Assembly (NCBI GenBank): GCA_045595705.1
Contig: JAZOBA010000116.1
Coordinates: 1-64,000, forward strand
Length of the DNA: 64,000 nt
Direction: 5' to 3'
From: JAJPXI01 sp045595705
GTDB taxonomy: Bacteria > Bacillota > Clostridia > Oscillospirales > Oscillospiraceae
Below the pieces are notes generated by a model. It was not told the origin of the DNA. It saw only the letters and a list, made by a program, of their open reading frames with translations, and made no database searches. The position numbers were made by a program, and so were the translations under genes. Below are positions 61,159-64,000 of the stretch, one piece after another; position 1 is the first letter of the stretch; every line of letters begins with the position of its first letter.

Positions 61159-61653
61159 TCAGCCATCTATCCTAATTATCTCAACATCTATAAACTTACT
61201 CGCATATAACAATGTATTCCGTGTTCCACCAGCTTCTCCATTATACACTGCTATTACTCTTTTACTGTGATTTACCATCCATTCATTGCGTACTTGATAA
61301 ACAGCAGGATAATATCTCTTACTTATAAACCTTACCAAATCTGCCTTACTGAGGACTTCATTATACTCTGCTTTATCTGCTTCATTCCATCTGCTCTCAA
61401 ATCCTTCAAATGGAACAGCAGCTATCAATTTTATAGCAGGATTCTTTGCTCTCTGCTTTATTACTTCCTCTGCGGCTATAAGGTCTATGCCTCTGCTCAT
61501 ACCACTAATGAATGTTCTATATCCGTCTTTGATGGCTCTTTTAATTTCACTCTGCAACTTCAACTTCACTATGAATACTGGAACTTTTAACTTCTCCGGT
61601 CTATGACCAGTAAAGCAGCATCTATGTAGCCTAAGTTCAGATTCGTTACTCAT
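61159..61653 (-). CDS. YpsA/DUF1273 SLOG-family protein
   Basis: The 164-residue protein shows the YpsA (DUF1273) pattern: RCCFTGHRPEKL at the N-terminus, FISGMSRGIDLIAAEEVI, AVPFEGFESRW and a C-terminal VYNGEAGGTRNT. SLOG folds bind nucleotides or nucleotide-derived ligands; Bacillus YpsA affects cell division, and copies in mobile elements may sense or process signalling nucleotides. The role here is unknown. It overlaps the upstream gene by 8 nt, and the ribosome site is poor, so translation is probably coupled. Confidence 0.85.
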   Translation of the reverse strand: MSNESELRLHRCCFTGHRPEKLKVPVFIVKLKLQSEIKRAIKDGYRTFISGMSRGIDLIAAEEVIKQRAKNPAIKLIAAVPFEGFESRWNEADKAEYNEVLSKADLVRFISKRYYPAVYQVRNEWMVNHSKRVIAVYNGEAGGTRNTLLYASKFIDVEIIRIDG

Positions 61654-61972
61654 CAGTATCTATAAACCTCTGTTTAAACTCCAACCATTTCTTATTAGTT
61701 TCCTCTGGTGTCATTTTCTTGATACCGTGTTCTCTCTCATAATAATCATCTAACTGATCCTTGTATTCCGGGAATTGCTCAAGTATCTCAAAATAACACT
61801 CAGCATAGTTTCCCTCTGCACATTTCTCCAAGCAGGAAATAAACATCTCAAAGGACATGGGTGCTTCTCCACACAATCCATCCCACTCTTCCTCTGTAAA
61901 ATCTGGAGCATCTGCAATACTATCATCAGTGAGCAGCTTATAAATTATATATGCTTTTTCTTTATTAGTCAT
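61646..61972 (-). CDS. Small acidic hypothetical protein, 108 residues
   Basis: I do not recognise this protein. It is visibly acidic (for example TDDSIADAPDFTEEEWD and YKDQLDDYYERE) and mostly helical in texture, with two cysteines in CLEKCAEGNYAEC-like spacing. It has a good GAGGAGGG site before ATG 61972, and its own promoter candidate at 61993-62021. It is coupled to the SLOG gene. Acidic small proteins in mobile elements are sometimes DNA mimics, but nothing here proves it. Confidence 0.75.
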   Translation of the reverse strand: MTNKEKAYIIYKLLTDDSIADAPDFTEEEWDGLCGEAPMSFEMFISCLEKCAEGNYAECYFEILEQFPEYKDQLDDYYEREHGIKKMTPEETNKKWLEFKQRFIDTDE

Positions 61973-61992
61973 AGTTATCCCTCCTCTGCTAA

Positions 61993-62021
61993 ATTATAGA
62001 TACATTTTTCAGTATAGTAAA
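61993..62021 (-). promoter_or_regulatory. Promoter for the acidic protein and SLOG genes
   Basis: TTTACT (62021-62016) and TATAAT (61998-61993) with a 17-nt spacer, 21 nt before ATG 61972. The divergent XRE gene begins about 57 nt to the right, so this is a likely target for that regulator. Confidence 0.5.
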
Positions 62022-62078
62022 GACTTTAAATTCACAAGATAATGATGGTGTATTATTTTGTGAAAGGGTGTTTACTTT

Positions 62079-62294
62079 ATGATTAGCTATAAACCGCTAT
62101 GGGAAACTATGAAACATAGAGGCATTACTACTTACACCCTTATTCACAACTACGATATGAACCCGAGGACTATTTATCGCCTCAAGCATAACAAGTCTAT
62201 TACATTATACACCCTTGAGAGGCTTTGCAATATCTTAAACTGTCAAGCGGAGAGTATTGTTTTATTTACACCAGATGAAATAGAAGAGCAGTAA
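62079..62294 (+). CDS. Small XRE/Cro-type HTH regulator
   Basis: The 71-residue protein is almost only a Cro/C1-type helix-turn-helix (LWETMKHRGITTYTLIHNY, NPRTIYRLKHNKSITLYTLERLCNIL in the usual five-helix spacing). It should bind DNA as a dimer and control the divergent island genes. AAAGGG is about 13 nt before ATG 62079. A terminator hairpin follows. Confidence 0.85.
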   Translation: MISYKPLWETMKHRGITTYTLIHNYDMNPRTIYRLKHNKSITLYTLERLCNILNCQAESIVLFTPDEIEEQ

Positions 62295-62320
62295 ACCTAC
62301 TTGGAGGTCTACTGCTCTTT
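62286..62320 (+). terminator. Terminator after the XRE gene
   Basis: A stem with one mismatch, AGCAGTA-ACCT with AGGT-TACTGCT, overlaps the stop codon and is followed by a T-rich stretch (CTTTGCTTTTT). Confidence 0.7.
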
Positions 62321-62339
62321 GCTTTTTATAACTGCTTAT

Positions 62340-62723
62340 TTACCAGAGCTTGATTACTGCAATGTTTCCATCGGGGTCTAATACAAACATTTCAGGAGCT
62401 TCGAATAAACTTCTAAATTTCTCACACTGCTCATCTGTCAAACTCTCAAACTCTGAACTGTCTGCCGGTGCTCCACAGATGAAGAAATCACCAAATATCA
62501 CATCATAGATTGCTCCGTTATCAAATCTCAGGCATCTATTGGGAGTATATCCACCAAGTTTCCCTTCTTCATTGCACACCAAGGCTACCTGTTCCTCAAA
62601 GGGGTAGGTGGCCTCTATGTAACCACCTACTGCCTTTTGCATACCTTCCAAGGAACCATCTATCTCTTTGATCACTGCTTCCTCACCAGACCCGACATAA
62701 ACAACTCTCAACTTCTTAGGCAT
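62340..62723 (-). CDS. DUF3846 protein
   Basis: The 127-residue protein has the DUF3846 pattern: LRVVYVGSGEEAVIKEIDGSLEGMQK, YIEATYP, ALVCNEEGKLGGYTPNR and DVIFGDFFICGA. Members are common in conjugative and phage-like elements of Firmicutes, function unknown. ATG 62723 follows AAAGGAGG; it overlaps the integrase stop by 8 nt. Confidence 0.85.
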   Translation of the reverse strand: MPKKLRVVYVGSGEEAVIKEIDGSLEGMQKAVGGYIEATYPFEEQVALVCNEEGKLGGYTPNRCLRFDNGAIYDVIFGDFFICGAPADSSEFESLTDEQCEKFRSLFEAPEMFVLDPDGNIAVIKLW

Positions 62724-64000
62724 CTTCTGTTCCTCCTTTAATTCCGTCAAATGCAAAGGCAGCATTCACAACTTCCGACCGGTATACGTGACCATATGTT
62801 TTCTGTATCTGCTCGGTGCTCTTGTGACCTGCAATCTTTGCCACTGTTTCCATCTTTATGCCTTTGTACAACATGTAACTAATGCTTGAATGGCGAAGCT
62901 TGTGAAAGGTCATTGGTGGGAGATTATACCTCTCTAACAACAGTTTAAACCACTCCGAGTAGGGATCAGGGTAGGGTAATCCTCCGGCAGGATGAAGTCG
63001 GGTCTGATTCAGCGCAATAAACAACATGTCTGTCTTTGGAATGATTCCATTGCTCACTTCAAAGAGCTTGTCCAATTCGTTTATTAGTTCCTCAAGTATC
63101 CCCAGTATCTCATCGTTCACACCTACCCAGTTTTCCTCTGTACTCTTGAGCCTGTTGGTCATGAAGATGCCTTTCTCTTTGGTATAGAGGACACTATGAC
63201 AGAAGTGAATGTATTTCTCTTCGAAATTTATATCCTGCCTGTGAATACCCAGTATCTCACCTCTACGTGCAGCAGTATATATTCCAAGATAAACAATGGC
63301 TCGCTTGTACAGGATCCCCAGCTTCTCCTTCTGTAAGGTGAATGCTTGATACTTACCGGTTTGTTCCTTGATTGCCAGCTCTGCAAGGTTTAAATGGGTG
63401 TCTTGGTCAACAATGTTCAGCAGCTCCGCCAATTGCTCGGCATTGTAATAAACCATTTCACCACGGTCATCTATGGTCGGCTTATCAACTGTATCACATG
63501 GGTTATTGGGGATTACATGGAGCTTTTCCACTGCATACTTAAACATACCTTGTAACAGTGTGAAGGCATCTTTAATTGTTCCGTCTGAATAACGCTTCCG
63601 CTTGCTCTTGTTAAACCTTGCCTCAGGAGTTCTCAGATAGTTCAGGAACTTATTTATATCAGATTCCTGCACATGAACCACTTTCATTCCTTGGAAATAT
63701 GGCTCTATCTGATACTTCCAGATATCCTTGTATTTCTGCTCTGTCTTCAAGGCTATCTTCTTTGTTCTCTCCGAGGTCTGGTAGGTCATGTACTTGGTAA
63801 ACAATTCTCCAACTGTCATTTTCCTCAATGACTGAGAGGTTTGACCATCCAGCTTACCTGTTTGCCTCAGGTTCTCTTCTAAAATGATGGCCTGTTTCTC
63901 TGCTTCCTTACGGGTCTTTGCTTGAATAACTCTGCTGGCTCGGTGACCATCTACACAAAATGATAACCTGTACTTGCCATTCTGCAGCTCTTGCACGCTT
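62716..64000 (-). CDS. Tyrosine recombinase/integrase, 5' end off the window
   Basis: The visible 428 residues (GTG-like codon at 63996, but the frame is open to the edge) include an N-terminal arm-binding part (NGKYRLSFCVDGHRASRVI), a SAM-like core-binding domain (about residues 60-165) and a catalytic domain with the Arg in TAARRGEILGI, HKLRHSS (HxxR), GHKSTEQIQKTYGHV (His and nucleophile Tyr). It should integrate and excise the element. The upstream end and true start are beyond the window. Confidence 0.92.
   Translation of the reverse strand, partial: SVQELQNGKYRLSFCVDGHRASRVIQAKTRKEAEKQAIILEENLRQTGKLDGQTSQSLRKMTVGELFTKYMTYQTSERTKKIALKTEQKYKDIWKYQIEPYFQGMKVVHVQESDINKFLNYLRTPEARFNKSKRKRYSDGTIKDAFTLLQGMFKYAVEKLHVIPNNPCDTVDKPTIDDRGEMVYYNAEQLAELLNIVDQDTHLNLAELAIKEQTGKYQAFTLQKEKLGILYKRAIVYLGIYTAARRGEILGIHRQDINFEEKYIHFCHSVLYTKEKGIFMTNRLKSTEENWVGVNDEILGILEELINELDKLFEVSNGIIPKTDMLFIALNQTRLHPAGGLPYPDPYSEWFKLLLERYNLPPMTFHKLRHSSISYMLYKGIKMETVAKIAGHKSTEQIQKTYGHVYRSEVVNAAFAFDGIKGGTEDA

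Larger units (their letters stand above)
60950..64000. mobile_element. End of an integrated element (left end in window)
   Basis: From about 60910 the base composition becomes clearly more AT-rich, ribosome sites and gene texture change, and the content is a tyrosine recombinase, DUF3846, a small XRE regulator, a small acidic protein and a SLOG protein, all typical of integrative elements or prophages in clostridia. The left border is near the repeat-rich stretch after htrA; the exact att cannot be fixed. The other end is beyond the window. Confidence 0.75.

Noticed and set aside
61267..61590. Plus-strand frame opposite the SLOG gene
   Set aside because: No ribosome site; hydrophobic composition arises from the AT-rich reverse complement.

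Overview
The window reads as core chromosome of a spore-forming, moderately GC-rich clostridium, most likely a member of the Oscillospiraceae/Ruminococcaceae. The evidence is a SpoIIP sporulation gene behind a plausible sigma-E promoter, a single-chain PurL of the clostridial type, L27 with a cleavable N-terminal extension next to the Prp protease, the gdpP-rplI-dnaB and tilS-hpt-ftsH gene orders, strong AGGAGG ribosome sites and frequent TTG starts. The family-level placement is inference. The last 3 kb is visibly more AT-rich and is the end of an integrated element.

Layout. 1-251: the start of recJ, running off the left edge. 378-10322 (minus): a close-packed run secA > pgeF > metallophosphoesterase > orphan solute-binding lipoprotein > purL. 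10466-11005: a DUF2284 metal-binding protein. 11124-17797 (plus): rlmD-type rRNA methyltransferase, small unknown, MBL-fold hydrolase, nitroreductase, a split ThrE-type exporter, HAD phosphatase, SGNH hydrolase and a DUF4358 lipoprotein. 17844-20314 (minus): rplU-prp-rpmA-obgE with a strong promoter and a structured leader. 20538-28830 (plus): miaB-mutS-CPBP protease-mutL-M32 carboxypeptidase. 28871-31205 (minus): acetyltransferase, PspC, DEAD-box helicase. 31332-34356 (plus): phzF-like, ilvE, MBL hydrolase.

34404-39716 (minus) is a four-gene cell-surface operon: a membrane-anchored PIG-L deacetylase, a GT2-GtrA glycosyltransferase, an unrecognised single-pass extracellular protein and a phosphodiester glycosidase (NAGPA domain). 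It looks like an uncharacterised surface-glycan module. 39898-46172 (minus): ABC-F ATPase, DUF1294, membrane protein, metG, DUF4177, tatD and a TatD-associated radical SAM protein. 46355-55192 (plus): rlmA, gdpP, rplI, dnaB, tilS, hpt, ftsH and a 38-codon gene whose ribosome site lies inside a perfect 19-bp inverted repeat. 55290-60776: lipid kinase (minus), azlCD (plus), spoIIP (minus), marR and htrA (plus).

60906-64000: an AT-rich island with a tyrosine recombinase (cut by the right edge), DUF3846, an XRE regulator, a small acidic protein and a YpsA/SLOG protein. It ends in a repeat-rich non-coding stretch that probably holds an attachment site.

The most unusual items are the hairpin-masked small gene, the surface-glycan operon, an ABC-F protein with three altered ATPase motifs, a tRNA-like T-arm/acceptor sequence embedded in the mutL linker, and the structured spacers around rplU and obgE.
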